Source of the DNA: Chrysopilus asiliformis
Lineage: Eukaryota > Arthropoda > Insecta > Diptera > Rhagionidae
Reading direction: 5' to 3'
Assembly: GCA_964034945.1 (NCBI GenBank)
Contig: OZ035962.1
Location: 99,919,284-99,983,283 of the forward strand
Length of the DNA: 64,000 nucleotides
Below the pieces are notes generated by a model. The model worked only from the letters and a program-made list of their open reading frames with translations, was not told where the DNA came from and made no database searches. The position numbers were made by a program, and so were the translations under genes. Shown here one piece after another: positions 43,700-55,250 of the stretch. Numbering within the stretch: the first letter of the stretch is position 1; every line of letters begins with the position of its first letter.

Positions 43700-46545
43700 G
43701 ATTTTTTTATCAAAATATCAATGGACTCAGGACTAAGACTAATCAATTTCGTTTAAATGTCACTCTTTCAAACTACGATGTTGTTTGCCTCACAGAAACC
43801 TGGCTACATGCAGGAATTTTTAACGCCGAACTTTTTGACGACAATTTCTCCATTTTTCGACGAGATCGTCATGCGGACATTAATGCTCCCGTGGGTGGAG
43901 GTGTTCTAATTGGAGTTCGGTCAAATTTAGCCTCTGCAGAGATCATCCATGATTTGCCGCTGGAGATATTATGCGTTAGAATTAATCTATCGGATCGAAA
44001 GGTGTTTGTTATCGTTATTTACATTGTTCCTGGTAGTCCGGTCGAAATTTACAGCAGTGTGCTATCCGCTATCGAAACTTTCATCTCGAACTGTTCTGCG
44101 CTAGACGAAGTATTACTACTCGGTGACTTTAACCTCCCAAAAGTAACATGGACACCATCTAACGAGGACTCTTCTTTTATATGTTATGCAACCTCGTCTT
44201 GTGAAACTTTTTTCTTGGACAACATCTTCGCATTAGACTTGAAGCAAGTAAATTCTATCAGCAATGCTCGCAATAGAATGCTAGACCTGATCTTTTGCTC
44301 CAATACCGACGGCATCATTGTCAGTCATGCTAACGATCCGCTGCTTAAGGAAGTTCCAGACCACCCAGCATTAGAAGCCATTTTGGTTTTAGATAATTCT
44401 AGTTCTAACCATCTGAATAATAACATTTTCCATTATAATTTTAAAAAAGCAGATTTTCACTCTCTAAATTATTTTCTTAGCAATATAGATTGGCAGACAT
44501 TGATTTATAATGACAACAATATAGGGTCCGCTACACTTTCGTTCTACGTAACTATTTCTGAAGGTATAAAAAAACATGTACCCGTTGTTAAAAAAAGGGA
44601 TCGCATTTTATCTCCATGGTGGTACGATGATACACTTCGTGAATTAAGAAATAAACGTAATTCCGCTTGGAGGAAATTTAATATAACGAAAAGCAATGAC
44701 GACTATGTAACTTATTCTGAACTTAGAAAACAATTTAATATTTATTACAGGTATTGTTATCAGTGTTATTTAAATGAGTGTAAAACTAACATTATTAATA
44801 ATCCAAAACATTTTTGGAATTTTGTAAACTCAAAACGAAAGTCTAGTCAGTATCCGTCGCTCCTAAGTTATAAAAATTCCACTAGTGAGGATCCACCAGT
44901 GATATCACATATGTTTAGTGACTTTTTTAAAGAATCTTTTAATACATCAAACTATAATATTGACTATGATTATTTTAAATACTTGACAAATAACCCTAGT
45001 TGTGTTATAAATAACTTGACACTTAGTTCCGTAAATGTTTTGGATTGTTTATCAAAACTTGACGATGATTTCTCTGATGTACCTGACGGTCTATCTTCAG
45101 CGTTTCTGCTTAATTGTAAATCAGCTTTAGCTGATCCGTTAACGTACTTATTTAATTTGTCCTTGTCAACTGGCGTGTTCCCAAATATATGGAAACATTT
45201 TTTTGTTGTCCCCATCCATAAAAAGGGTTCCAAAAGCTCTGTAGAAAACTACAGACCAATAGCAAAACTTTCCCCTATACCAAAAATGTTTGAGTCACTC
45301 GTATGTGATTCACTTAGTTTTCAATGTAAATCTTTAATTAGTGATAGCCAACATGGTTTTATCAAAGGTAAATCTACTACTACAAACTTAGTGGAATTTA
45401 CAAACATATGCTTAACGGAAATTGAATCTGGAAATCGGGTTGACTGTGTCTATACAGATTTTTCCAAAGCATTTGACAAATTGCCACACAATATACTATT
45501 ATTTAAGCTACAATGTGCCGGGTTTTCAAATGCAATATTACGCTGGATCAAGTCGTATCTCTCCAACAGAACTTTTCAAGTTGTTTTCAAGTCATCACTT
45601 TCTAATGTCACTGTTGCTCTATCAGGTGTACCACAAGGTAGCCATTTAGGACCTTTATTGTTTAATTTATTTATTAACGATGTGTTTACACTGACAAAAA
45701 ATGTGTCTGTTCTCGGTTTTGCCGATGATTTAAAATTATTTAATGTTATACATAATAGACAAGATTCGCTTATTCTGCAAGAAAGCCTAGATACATTTTC
45801 CTTGTGGTGCATAAAAAATGGTTTAACGCTAAACGTACCTAAATGCTCCTTTATTTCATTTGGACGCCAAGCTAAAAATGATAGCTTGTTGACCTACACT
45901 TTAGGTGGTTCTACAATTACTAGAACTGACAAAATTAATGACCTCGGTGTCTTACTTGACGAAAAGCTAAGCTTTAAATTTCATATTAACAATATTATTA
46001 TTCGAGCTAATTCTATGTTAGGTTTTGTTAAGCGTTGGTCCAAGGAAATTTCTGATCCTTATGTTTTAAAAGCTTTGTTTTGTTCGCTCGTTCGTCCCAT
46101 TCTTGAATATGCATGTGTTGTTTGGAAACCGCACTATATTATTCACATTTCTCGTCTTGAATCTATTCAAAAACGATTCCTACGATTTGCTTTGAAATTC
46201 TTGCCATGGGAGAATCGTTTATTGCTCCCACCATATGAGGATAGGCTAAAGTTACTACATATGTCGTCTCTTAATCACCGTAGGTGTATACTAAGTGTGC
46301 TTTTCATTCATGATTTGTTATGCGGTAATATTAACTCACCAAACCTTTTGAGTCTGATTAGTGTTAATTCACATTTTCGTACCACCAGAGACAAAACATT
46401 TATTTATTTGGATGGTCATAGGACGAACTATGGTCATTATAAACCAATGTCTGCCATGAGTAGACTCTACAATGACTATGCTCATGATGTTAATTTTAAT
46501 TTAAGTAAAAATTCAATTAAGAATGCATTGTACAGCTGTAAATAA
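43645..46545 (+). CDS. LINE ORF2: endonuclease and reverse transcriptase
   Basis: The frame is open from just after a TAA at 43642-43644 to the TAA ending at 46545 (966 codons), overlapping ORF1 by 55 nt in the -1 frame. There is no ATG before the endonuclease; the first lies well inside it at 44278. The endonuclease begins with FYQNINGLRTK (43702 onward) and shows CLTETWL, GGGVLIGV, LLGDFNLPKVTW (44116-44151) and PDHPALEA. The RT shows VPIHKKGSKSSVENYRPIA, QHGFIKGKSTTTNL, TDFSKAFDKL, SGVPQGSHLGPLLFNLFIND and the catalytic FADD (45718-45729). The C-terminal region has RPILEYACVVW and a thumb-like tail. No stop or frameshift was seen. Confidence 0.93.
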   Translation, partial: GVHTSQNIGVSKTKQQTLRFFYQNINGLRTKTNQFRLNVTLSNYDVVCLTETWLHAGIFNAELFDDNFSIFRRDRHADINAPVGGGVLIGVRSNLASAEIIHDLPLEILCVRINLSDRKVFVIVIYIVPGSPVEIYSSVLSAIETFISNCSALDEVLLLGDFNLPKVTWTPSNEDSSFICYATSSCETFFLDNIFALDLKQVNSISNARNRMLDLIFCSNTDGIIVSHANDPLLKEVPDHPALEAILVLDNSSSNHLNNNIFHYNFKKADFHSLNYFLSNIDWQTLIYNDNNIGSATLSFYVTISEGIKKHVPVVKKRDRILSPWWYDDTLRELRNKRNSAWRKFNITKSNDDYVTYSELRKQFNIYYRYCYQCYLNECKTNIINNPKHFWNFVNSKRKSSQYPSLLSYKNSTSEDPPVISHMFSDFFKESFNTSNYNIDYDYFKYLTNNPSCVINNLTLSSVNVLDCLSKLDDDFSDVPDGLSSAFLLNCKSALADPLTYLFNLSLSTGVFPNIWKHFFVVPIHKKGSKSSVENYRPIAKLSPIPKMFESLVCDSLSFQCKSLISDSQHGFIKGKSTTTNLVEFTNICLTEIESGNRVDCVYTDFSKAFDKLPHNILLFKLQCAGFSNAILRWIKSYLSNRTFQVVFKSSLSNVTVALSGVPQGSHLGPLLFNLFINDVFTLTKNVSVLGFADDLKLFNVIHNRQDSLILQESLDTFSLWCIKNGLTLNVPKCSFISFGRQAKNDSLLTYTLGGSTITRTDKINDLGVLLDEKLSFKFHINNIIIRANSMLGFVKRWSKEISDPYVLKALFCSLVRPILEYACVVWKPHYIIHISRLESIQKRFLRFALKFLPWENRLLLPPYEDRLKLLHMSSLNHRRCILSVLFIHDLLCGNINSPNLLSLISVNSHFRTTRDKTFIYLDGHRTNYGHYKPMSAMSRLYNDYAHDVNFNLSKNSIKNALYSCK

Positions 46546-46651
46546 TTTTTTTCCTAATATTTCATATATTTGTATATATTTGCATGTATTTAAAAAGTTT
46601 CCTTACTAAAACTTAGTATTCAGATGGTCCAAAATGTACCTGTTGAATGAT

Positions 46652-46679
46652 AATAAATAAATAAATAAATAAATAAATG
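46652..46679 (+). repeat. AATA microsatellite tail of the LINE
   Basis: Seven or so uninterrupted ATAA units end the element, replacing a poly(A) tail. Confidence 0.85.
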
Positions 46680-46866
46680 AGCATAAATGCATATCACTAT
46701 GATTATAACGAATTGAATACGTGAATAATAAATGCATCTCTATTGAATTTAGAAACTCTGAGAACTTGGAAGCAGGACAACATCATAAATGGAGAAATTA
46801 TGGTTAGTTTGAGTATTGAATTTATCATTGAGATAAATTTATCTTTGAGTTTTTTATGTGGTTGTA

Positions 46867-46975
46867 GAAAATATACGTCCTGATTTAGTTGCTCCAAGGG
46901 TTCTGGACCAACAAAAGTTGCAAAAAATATACGTCCTGATTTAGTTGCTCGCACGATTCTGGATACGTCTCAACA
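46867..46975. repeat. Two-copy 57-bp tandem duplication
   Basis: Two copies of ATATACGTCCTGATTTAG followed by TTGCTC start at 46871 and 46928. Related 'gagcaac(t/c)gattc' fragments occur at about 47030 and 47063, and at 47765 beyond the next repeat, so an older repeat may be interrupted by the GACA-family copy. Confidence 0.5.
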
Positions 46976-47079
46976 TATTTTCTTAAACTACATAAAAAAA
47001 TAAAATTAGTATAATACACTATCGAGCAACTAATTCTTCAACTTTTAGTATACTACCCTCTCGAGCAACCGATTCCTTT

Positions 47080-47660
47080 TTTATACCCGTATGGTGAAAC
47101 CAAAGGGTATATTAACTTTGCCTTACCGTTTGTAACGCCAAGATCCCGTCATCGCACAAAAAAATGAATTACACCAGTGTGTTTAGAATGATAAAAATAT
47201 TTAATTTTTGCATGTCCGTCCATCCGTCTGTCCGTCCGTCCGTCTGTCCGTCCGTCTGTGGCGCGGATTGCGGGCGCACGGATTAAGCTAGAGACTCGAA
47301 AGTTTGCACAGATCCGTTTTTCGTAAAATGCGAGGCTAAGTTCGTTAATGGGCAAAAATGGACTATAAGGGGGGTACCCCCCCATACGAACGAAATCGTT
47401 TTTTGTGAATATCTCAAAAACGGCGCATCTTATCAAAAAAGTCCAAGAACAAAAGTTATTTAGAATATGATTCTACATTAAAGTTCCATACATCAAAATC
47501 CAATTGGAACAAGTTTTAAAAAAATCTTATTGGAAGGTTTGACTTCAAAGTGGAATTTTGGTATAACTGTTCGAATTTTGATACGAATATCACCATACGG
47601 GTCTCCAATGATTGCCAGATTGGCAATTATAGCTTTTGTTATGTTTTTTTTTGGTGGTTT
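47080..47660 (-). repeat. GACA-family dispersed repeat, inverted full-length copy
   Basis: Near-identical, in reverse orientation, to 15660-16273. It has the same 13-bp inverted repeat (47088-47100 and 47591-47603), the GGGGGGTACCCCCC block, a shorter GGAC/GACA tract (47213-47260), and outer ends 'ttttttatacccg' and 'gccagattggcaattatagc'. Confidence 0.7.
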
Positions 47661-50600
47661 AGATCAACTGGCGCTTGCCAAAATCAAAAATATCTGTAAA
47701 AAAATCTATGAATTTTTATCAGGAATCATTTGTACTTTTTTTCAACATTTTTTTTCATATTCTTAGAGCAACTAATTAACAACTGATTCTAGTATATTAG
47801 TTGGGTTGGAACGATTGCTATAAATATGGTTTCTTGATTGGGTGGGTCTAGCTTAACATAAAGCTGGGCCACCCACTTTATGTCTTGTTTCCTGCTCAAC
47901 ACCAGGAGCAACTAAATTGGGACCATGGCCACCAATTGGCACCTCGGGGTTAGTTTAAGCCAGGGGCCATCAAAGTAACTGTCGCTACCTTTACAATCAA
48001 AATTTATAACCACTACAAAAAAAATACAGTTCAGTAAAACACCACCTTCCACGGCAATGGCTTGACACGAACTGATTTAAAATGAAATGCGTCATGCTAA
48101 TAATGCCCCGATTCCAAATCAAAGCACGATTCGTTTTTTCGTGTGATGCGAAGCCGCACACACAAGCATTACAACACACAATAAAAGGTCGATTATAGTG
48201 GCTACGCTGTTAAAGCCAATCTGTGTGATGAGCCAGCCGAGCCACTAGCTGATGATGCCTGGTCTAAGCTATAATTTAATTTGGTTGCGTCAACCATCTC
48301 TAAAATGGGATTCAGTGTAATAAAGTGATTTAGCTTTCAATTTTCAAAGATATAGTAGACCTTTACAAGTAAAACTTTTCGCCTTGGGCGTATTTTTCCA
48401 CAAATTTTCTCCTTATGGTGGTTGTTTCTAAAATTTTTTTTGCCAGCGGCACGTTTTCCTTATTTTTAAAACTTAAAATTTCAATTTTGTGAAAAATTAA
48501 TTTTTATTATCTTCTCTTTTTAATTTTAGATTTTTTCGAATAATTTTTGTGGATCAAACTGTCAGCAATTTCACGTGAATTTACATTTTGTTTTACTTTA
48601 TTGCCGCAATTTTCCGCGAATTTACTATCCTTCAGGACATAGTAATGCTGACATTTGTTAAATTAACGAAATGGCCCTTCCATGTATTGTGAATGTGAAG
48701 AATATAATTTTGCAAACTTGTCAATTTCGGGACGAAGATAAAAACCTTTCTCGTGTTGAGATATGTCAACAAAGTTAATTAAGTTCAAACTGGAAATAGT
48801 TTTTAAAATGCCGAGACAAACTTTTCTTTATTTGGCTTTGTGAGGAATTGAAAAAAAGACACAAAAAGTAGATAAAAACTAAATAAAACAAAATGAGAAA
48901 AGTTAAAGAAAAACCCCATAAGACAGAAGAAAAGCTCTTTGGTCTAAAAAATTAACAACTTCGTTCTTCGTTAAACCCTTGTCAACCGTGACTTTTAGCG
49001 AAAGGACCAAAAGACTATGTCTGCTGATACTGTGCGAATCTGGCAAAAAGCTTTTACCATGATGAAAGTTTTCAATGCCTTTGTTCAAATTTTCTATTCT
49101 ATTTTATTTTATTTGGATTTTTTTTTCTTGGAAGAGTTTTTTTTTCCGTTCACTAAAAACAAGTTTCTGGAAGTAAATTCCTTTATTTTTTTTTAAATTG
49201 TGGTTTGTCTTTAAAGGATTTAAGCTTTAACCTGGCGATGGTTTATCATTCCTAGAGGACTGAAACCGAAAGTTGATTTTTTATTTTTCCATTTTTGGAT
49301 TTTTTTTCTAGAATTGTTTTTAATTTTCTGTTTTCAGCAATGTCGTATTGATTTTCTTTTTCCACACTATTGGAAAAAAACAGAAAGGAATTCATTTATT
49401 TTTTGCTTTCTGACAAATGCCCACAGGGGATGAACTTTCCTATTTTCTTCTTTTTTTGGTAGTGGTGGCTGATTCTGGAATTCTAGTGGGATATGTGGAG
49501 AAGATGGTCCAGGAAAATTGAATTTTGCCTGAAAGTCGGCAAGATCCCTCTATATATGCATAGGTTTTTGGTGGCTAGTTGATATCGTACAGTATGATAG
49601 CCGAGTCGACATAAAATCGTATTTTTTTTGTGTAGAAAGGTATATTCTATCGAGTCTATTCCCAACAAATGGACCGGTTTACTAATACATTTGTGCACGA
49701 AAAGGACACGAAGCAGAATAAATTTTTTATCTATTGCCTACTGTTAGGCGGTACAGAAAACAGCACAATATAAAATTGTTGGAACCTGAGACAATGTGCG
49801 ACATAGGACTTGATGGCTGTCGTTGAGGTCATAAAGTTGGAGTTGAGGATGCTATCACAATATGAGCGTGTGCAGTATTACTTTTATATAAATATATATA
49901 TATGCGTATATAAATTTACTAACGGGTATATACCGGGCATAAATATAACAATATGCGAGCGGGTATCTCTTGGAGTAAGAGAAGAAAAGGCAGTTGGGCT
50001 ATGAAAATTGTTATTGATCCGAGGGACGTCATAACAATTTTTTATGAGGGCACATCTGTTCGATATGCTAAATAAAAATTGATGGTGATGTCGCGTTTTG
50101 GGTGGCACATAGTAGTAGTCATCGCCACAAAACCGAAAAACGTACGAGCGAACAACAAAAAAAAACAGCCACAGCAAGGCGAATATCCTTGGACTCGTAA
50201 AAATAGCGATACCACTTTATAATCCCTCCTCACAACCCCCCAATCCCATCTTCGATGGTATTCCAACAATCCCATGATATTTTGTTTACAGTGCTTCACA
50301 AATTTCTTTTTTTTTGTGCTTGCCGCGTTTTTTTGTTATTCCGCTTCGAAATGCATTTTTATTAAATCGCATAAACATAAAATCCATAAAAAGTATATCT
50401 TTTAGTATAACGTGCAAGATCACATAAATGACACCCTTATTCGCACGAATGAAGTTTGAACTTATTTCGCACTGTTTCGTTATTTCTTTCCTAAAGTGAA
50501 ATTCGTCGGAATTTAGTATCGGCTTTAAAACCGATCCGAAAACATAAAAATTACATTATGCGAGTTTTGCCAATACGATTGGATTTGGTTCTGAATATTT

Positions 50601-50809
50601 AAATCGCTTACAGTTCGTTGAAATTTCCTTTAAAGAATATCTTTGGGGAAATTTTAAATAAAGATGAAAATGAACAGAGAATACAAAATTATCATATTAT
50701 TACATATTTGAGATCCTTAAAGGATTTAGAAATATGATTTTCGCTGAAAAAAGATTTAATTTGAATACATACAAAAACGATATATGTACATATTGGAATA
50801 TATTAGGTT
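47661..50809. other. AT-rich intergenic DNA, no gene recognised
   Basis: No protein or RNA gene recognised. A hairpin with TGGGTGG and CCACCCA arms and an inner AGCTT/AAGCT stem lies at about 47840-47877. Long T runs occur at 49100-49200 and 50300. Confidence 0.4.
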
Positions 50810-51935
50810 TACTATACCGCTTGTAACACATCGAACCAATCATCGGACACAAAAATGATTTGTTAGGGATGATAAAAGATTTTGACCCCTGCATGTCCGT
50901 CTGTCTGTCCGTCCGTGAACACCATAACTTTCGAAAAGATTGAGCTAGAGGCTTGAAATTTTGTGTAGTTGCGTTTCTCGTAAATGGCTCTCGTAAAGTT
51001 CTTAAACGGGTAAAATTGGACCATCCCTTTTCCCCTCCCCCATACAAACAAAAAAGTTTCTTTTGCAATTTTCTCGAAAACGATGAGCCATATTGAAAAA
51101 TTTGTCAAGGTAAAATGTGTTTAACCCTTTGACGACCATACATTTTTTTCATTTTCATGATCTGTGACCTGATAATAGTTATGCCACAAAAAAATGGTGG
51201 CCCTAGACCCCCTCCTTGCCCCTCATTTTTTTATCTCGAAAATTAAAATTGAAAGACAACATTCTTATATATAATTCATGTACGTATTTATTTTTGAATT
51301 TGAACAAACTGAATTTAATTAGTTGTGCATGTGGTAGACGTCGAAGCAATCTCAAGTACAGATATCGTAGGCTATGAGTGAAATCCTTCTAAGTCCATTA
51401 TACCAAAATTTCTGGAAGATCAATAAAAAACCTTGTTAAATCATTTTAATTTTCATTTAGGATCATAGGGGCACAGGGGAACCGGCATAGAATTTCCGCC
51501 ACATACATTTATATTGCCCCATCTATCCTCTACAAAAAACCTTTTAATACCTTTGCTCTATCTCTTAACTGGACGATTTTAAGTACTGAAAGCTCTTGGG
51601 CAAGCATACTTGCCTGTGGTCGTCAAAGGGTTAAAATAGAATTTACATAAATTATCCATACATCAAAATCCAATCTAACTACTGCTTTCACCCTCTCTCA
51701 TACAAATGGAATACTTTTTTCCTGTTTTCTCGAAAACTGTGCATCGTATCTAAAAATTTATAAACATTAAATGTGTTTAGAATATGATTTTACATAACAG
51801 TTCAATTCATCAAAATTCTATCGGACCACTTATTTCCCCTCTCCCGTACAAAAAGATTTTTTCAAATAGACATTTTGTCTGTCATCATATAGAGTATTTG
51901 ACGATTGGCTCCTGGAAATTGTAGCTTTTCTATAT
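50810..51935 (-). repeat. GACA-family dispersed repeat, split by a piggyBac-like MITE
   Basis: On the minus strand, blocks occur in family order: 'gccaatcgtcaaatactcta' at the outer end (51892-51911), 'gacagacaaaatgt', a 'ttttgatg(a/t)at' block, 'cgaaaac', 'accatt', 'ttacgagaaacgcaac', 'ttcacggacggac', 'agacagacggacatgc' and 'ttggttcgatgtgtt'. The sequence from 51120 to 51635 is a TTAA-flanked insertion; on either side the family sequence is continuous. Confidence 0.65.
51125..51630. mobile_element. piggyBac-like MITE
   Basis: A 506-bp element whose perfect 14-bp terminal inverted repeats are CCCTTTGACGACCA (51125-51138) and TGGTCGTCAAAGGG (51617-51630). TTAA flanks it on both sides (51121-51124 and 51631-51634). 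It has no transposase ORF. It interrupts a GACA-family copy, which confirms the boundaries independently. Confidence 0.8.
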
Positions 51936-52562
51936 CCTATAATATAATACGAGGAATGTCTGTCTGTCTGCACAAACGATCTCGAAAACCCGCCTAACGA
52001 TTTTAACGAAACTTGGTGGTTAAGGATTTTTGGGGACAAGGAATCGATCTAGATAGGTCTCCCCTTTGAGAAAATTCCCCTCGCCTGTTATCTTCGAATT
52101 GGGTGGTGCGATCTTAATGAAACTTTACAGTATTACTAAGCGGGCTAAGGGCTTTCGATTTTACCACTACAAACCTGACTTTTCCCTCCCCTCGATACCC
52201 TTCGCCTGGCCTCGTCGAATTGGGTGGTCCGATCTTAATGAAACTTTACAGTATTACTAAGCGGGCTAAGGGCTTTCGATTTTACCACTACAAACCTGAC
52301 TTTTCCCTCCCCTCGATAACCCTCACCTGGTGTCTCAAAACAACGTTTCAAAAATCGGTAACAGCGATTACTCAATAACCACTCAACCGATTTCTATGAA
52401 ATTTTGTTATCGCGCGTTAGTTTTAGTTCTAGCTTTCTAGATCGGGAATTTAAAAACTCTGGAAAAGCTCTGTAAAGATAATGTGAATTTGGTTTTTCCC
52501 CAAAAATCAGCAAAACTTGGATTTTGAGGTCGCCGAGCATGGCTCGGTCTTCCTGGTACTAG
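51935..52562 (+). mobile_element. Possible Helitron relic with a 121-bp duplication
   Basis: Begins A|TCCTATAATATAATACG and ends with a GC-rich hairpin (CCGAGC 52533-52538 with GCTCGG 52542-52547), 11 nt, then CTAG (52559-52562). TC start, 3' hairpin and CTRR end are Helitron features, but the base after CTAG is A rather than T. The interior holds a 121-bp unit repeated twice (52081-52201 and 52202-52322) with few differences. No Rep/helicase coding sequence. Confidence 0.45.
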
Positions 52563-54954
52563 AAATTATATAGAGATTGGTAACGAATGGGTTAACGTGC
52601 GAATATAGTTCGCACGCAGTAGTGTAAACATAGTTTAACAAAAGTATCTTAAATGTTGCTGAAAATTGAAGTGAAAGTCTGAAAACTGGGTCAGAATCCC
52701 GACAGTAAAATTAAAATCTGCGATAATTTCAATTTTTAAGACTTATTAAAATATTTGCTAGTCAATGAAACCTTAAATCCTTTTGGTAACTCAATTGAGT
52801 TATGAAACTTTCATATCCAACATTTAAGCCCTCATTAAGTATTTTATATGACCCGTTTACTTTACGATGCTACACAAATAATTTGGCCTAGAAAACGACG
52901 ACGACTCCCAGAAGTAAAGTTAAGAAAACTTTGTCGACAAAACTGCCCTCATATCCAGTTGATATTTTCTAATGTGTATCTCTATAAATAGATACCCAGT
53001 ACAAATAATTGACAATATATAGATACAAAATATCAAGTGCCAAAATCATGTGTATATGTAAGTACGTTAATGCAAACTTCATTCCTTCAAATACGAATAG
53101 TATTGTGTTTTATCATAATATCCGGTTTAAATGTGTATGTGTATGGAATAATCACATTATGGGATAGGTATAAGTTGTTAGTTTTTATTATCGGTGGTGT
53201 TGCCAACAGTGTTGTTGCTGTTTAACCGCAATAAATACTATCCCTAATAGGATTCTACAATACAAAATCCGTTCCACATTTGGCAAGGACTTAACATACT
53301 CATATCCACTCTGTCTCTTCTTCTTTTTGATTCACACGGAAATTATATGTATCTCTGAACATTGCCCTCACATTGTGTAAATTTATTTGTATGTGATAAG
53401 GTATAAATTTGGTCGGTTCCACACTTTCAGCCCTTTCCATGAGTATGGCATTTTATTCCGGGAGACATGAGGAGTGGATACGGTTCGGTCAGATAAGAGA
53501 ATCCAGCAGTTTGCTTTAAATGGCAAAAATTATCCTCTGTTATTTGGTGAAGGGGGTTGACATTACTTTCTAGATGAATTCGAGTAACATTTATTTCGAG
53601 GACGAAGTGAAAATATCTACATAAAATGTTGGTAGGTAACTTCAACATTTAGATATTCGTGTATATACCATATAACAGAAAAGGACATTACACATTCTAT
53701 AAAGTTGGCTAGTATTATAACTGTATGGATGAATGTTACTAAAACGGAATGAAACGGAACGGAGTAAAACTACCGAAAAACTGAAACTGAGTGAAGACTA
53801 CAAATCTTGCGGACTTCCAGGAGAGTTTAACAAAGATACAGATATTTAAGACTCTGTGAAGATGGTTAAATGCCAGACAAACCAAGTCTGAACGAGTCTA
53901 AGGAACTTCCGAATGGGATATAAATTAATTTCGCTCTTTGATAATGTGTTTTTATGCGTTTTCCGGTTCAGCAATTATTCAACTCTTGTGGCCATGTATA
54001 CATATTTATTTGGGGCCATAAATCTCTCAATGTTGCCCCTAAAGCTGACTGAGGCTAACACAATTCTATATGTGACCCGGCAGCATATTATGTTTGTAAC
54101 CATTGGGACGTACACCGGAGCAAATCATTTCAATGACCAACGGGTGATAGAGGAAGGAATTATTTTATACACACAAACGTAGATGATATATACATTTTAT
54201 CGTACGAAATGGGATACGATAGTGGCGATGTTGGCCCAAGGAAATACATTCTGCGGCTTTCAACCTAATAAGGGACAGGTGTTACCCATAAATGTCCCAT
54301 TTTATTGGTCAGCATAAGAACTTTTCTTGTCAGTTTACTGAGCTGAAAAGACTCGATTCTGATCAATAAGAGTGACCAAAAGAGATATTTATATTTATAA
54401 TATTATGGCACTATTTCGGGCACTTCATATAGGTCAGAGTAGAGTTCTTCAACTAGAGTAGTTTCGTTTGGAATAAATTTACATTTTGCTTTAATTTCGA
54501 CGTATATAACACCATAAGTTACTTAATATAAATATTCATAAGGATTAGATAATTTTTTTTGTACATACCGGACAAAATTTCGATGTTCTTATTTTTATAA
54601 ACATTTTTGATGATTTTCCGAAAATATTTTTTCTATTAATATAAAAAGACACAAATTTAGATGACATTATCCTGTTTTAAATTTAATTTTGGGAAACTTG
54701 GTTAGCTGAAAATTTTCCAGCATTTCCGTTTCGGGATCTGTTCTTAAAAAACGTAACGTTAATTTTAAAGCTCTCCAGTCCCTCCCCTTTCTCTTCAGTC
54801 TTTTGTAATTATTTGTTCAGAGTTTAGTGTTCCCCTTCAAAAAAAATTGTACTCTACGAAAAAAGTTTTTTTTTTCATAAAAACGCATTATGCTGGCTTC
54901 ACACTCTTGCCGAATGCAGGCGAATCAAACTTTAATTCTAACTTTAATGTTTTT
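52563..54954. other. AT-rich intergenic DNA, no gene recognised
   Basis: Short ORFs without recognisable domains; no terminal repeats or RNA genes seen. Confidence 0.4.
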
Positions 54955-55250
54955 TATACTCTACTAGCCGTCCATCTGTCTGTCTGCCTGTCCGTCCGTG
55001 AACACCGAAATTTTCAAAAACAATTGAGCTAGAGACTTAAAATTTTGTACAGAATGAAAAAAATCGGATCGTTCCTTCTCTTTCCCTCTCCCATACAAAC
55101 GAAACAGCGATTTTCTCGAACTCGGCGAGTCCTATTGAAGAATTTATGAAGGTAGAATATGTTTAGAAAATGATTTTACATAACCGTTTCTTATCGGACC
55201 ACTCCTTCGGGTTTTTTAAATAAAAATTCTGTCCTCATGTAGAGTATTTT
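54955..55250 (-). repeat. GACA-family dispersed repeat copy with inverted termini
   Basis: The ends are ATACTCTAC (from about 54957) and GTAGAGTA (about 55239-55246), inverted with respect to each other. The inside has a GACA/GGAC tract (54969-55000), 'gagctagagactta', 'ctcccatacaaacgaaac', 'tctcgaactcggcgagtcc' and 'atgattttacataac' in the family order. Confidence 0.65.

Larger units (their letters stand above)
42760..46679 (+). mobile_element. Non-LTR retrotransposon (jockey/CR1-like), apparently intact
   Basis: Two intact ORFs (42887-43699 and about 43645-46545), a short 3' UTR and a 3' tail of AATA repeats (46652-46679). The 5' end is not defined; a GC-richer start near 42760-42780 is the best guess, and I could not find a convincing target duplication. 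An apurinic-type endonuclease, an RT with FADD and a microsatellite tail instead of poly(A) fit the jockey/CR1/L2 assemblage. The exact clade is uncertain. Confidence 0.88.

Noticed and set aside
42700..46720. Target-site duplication for the LINE
   Set aside because: Compared sequence around the tail (46680 onward) with the presumed 5' end; only short AT-rich matches, none convincing.
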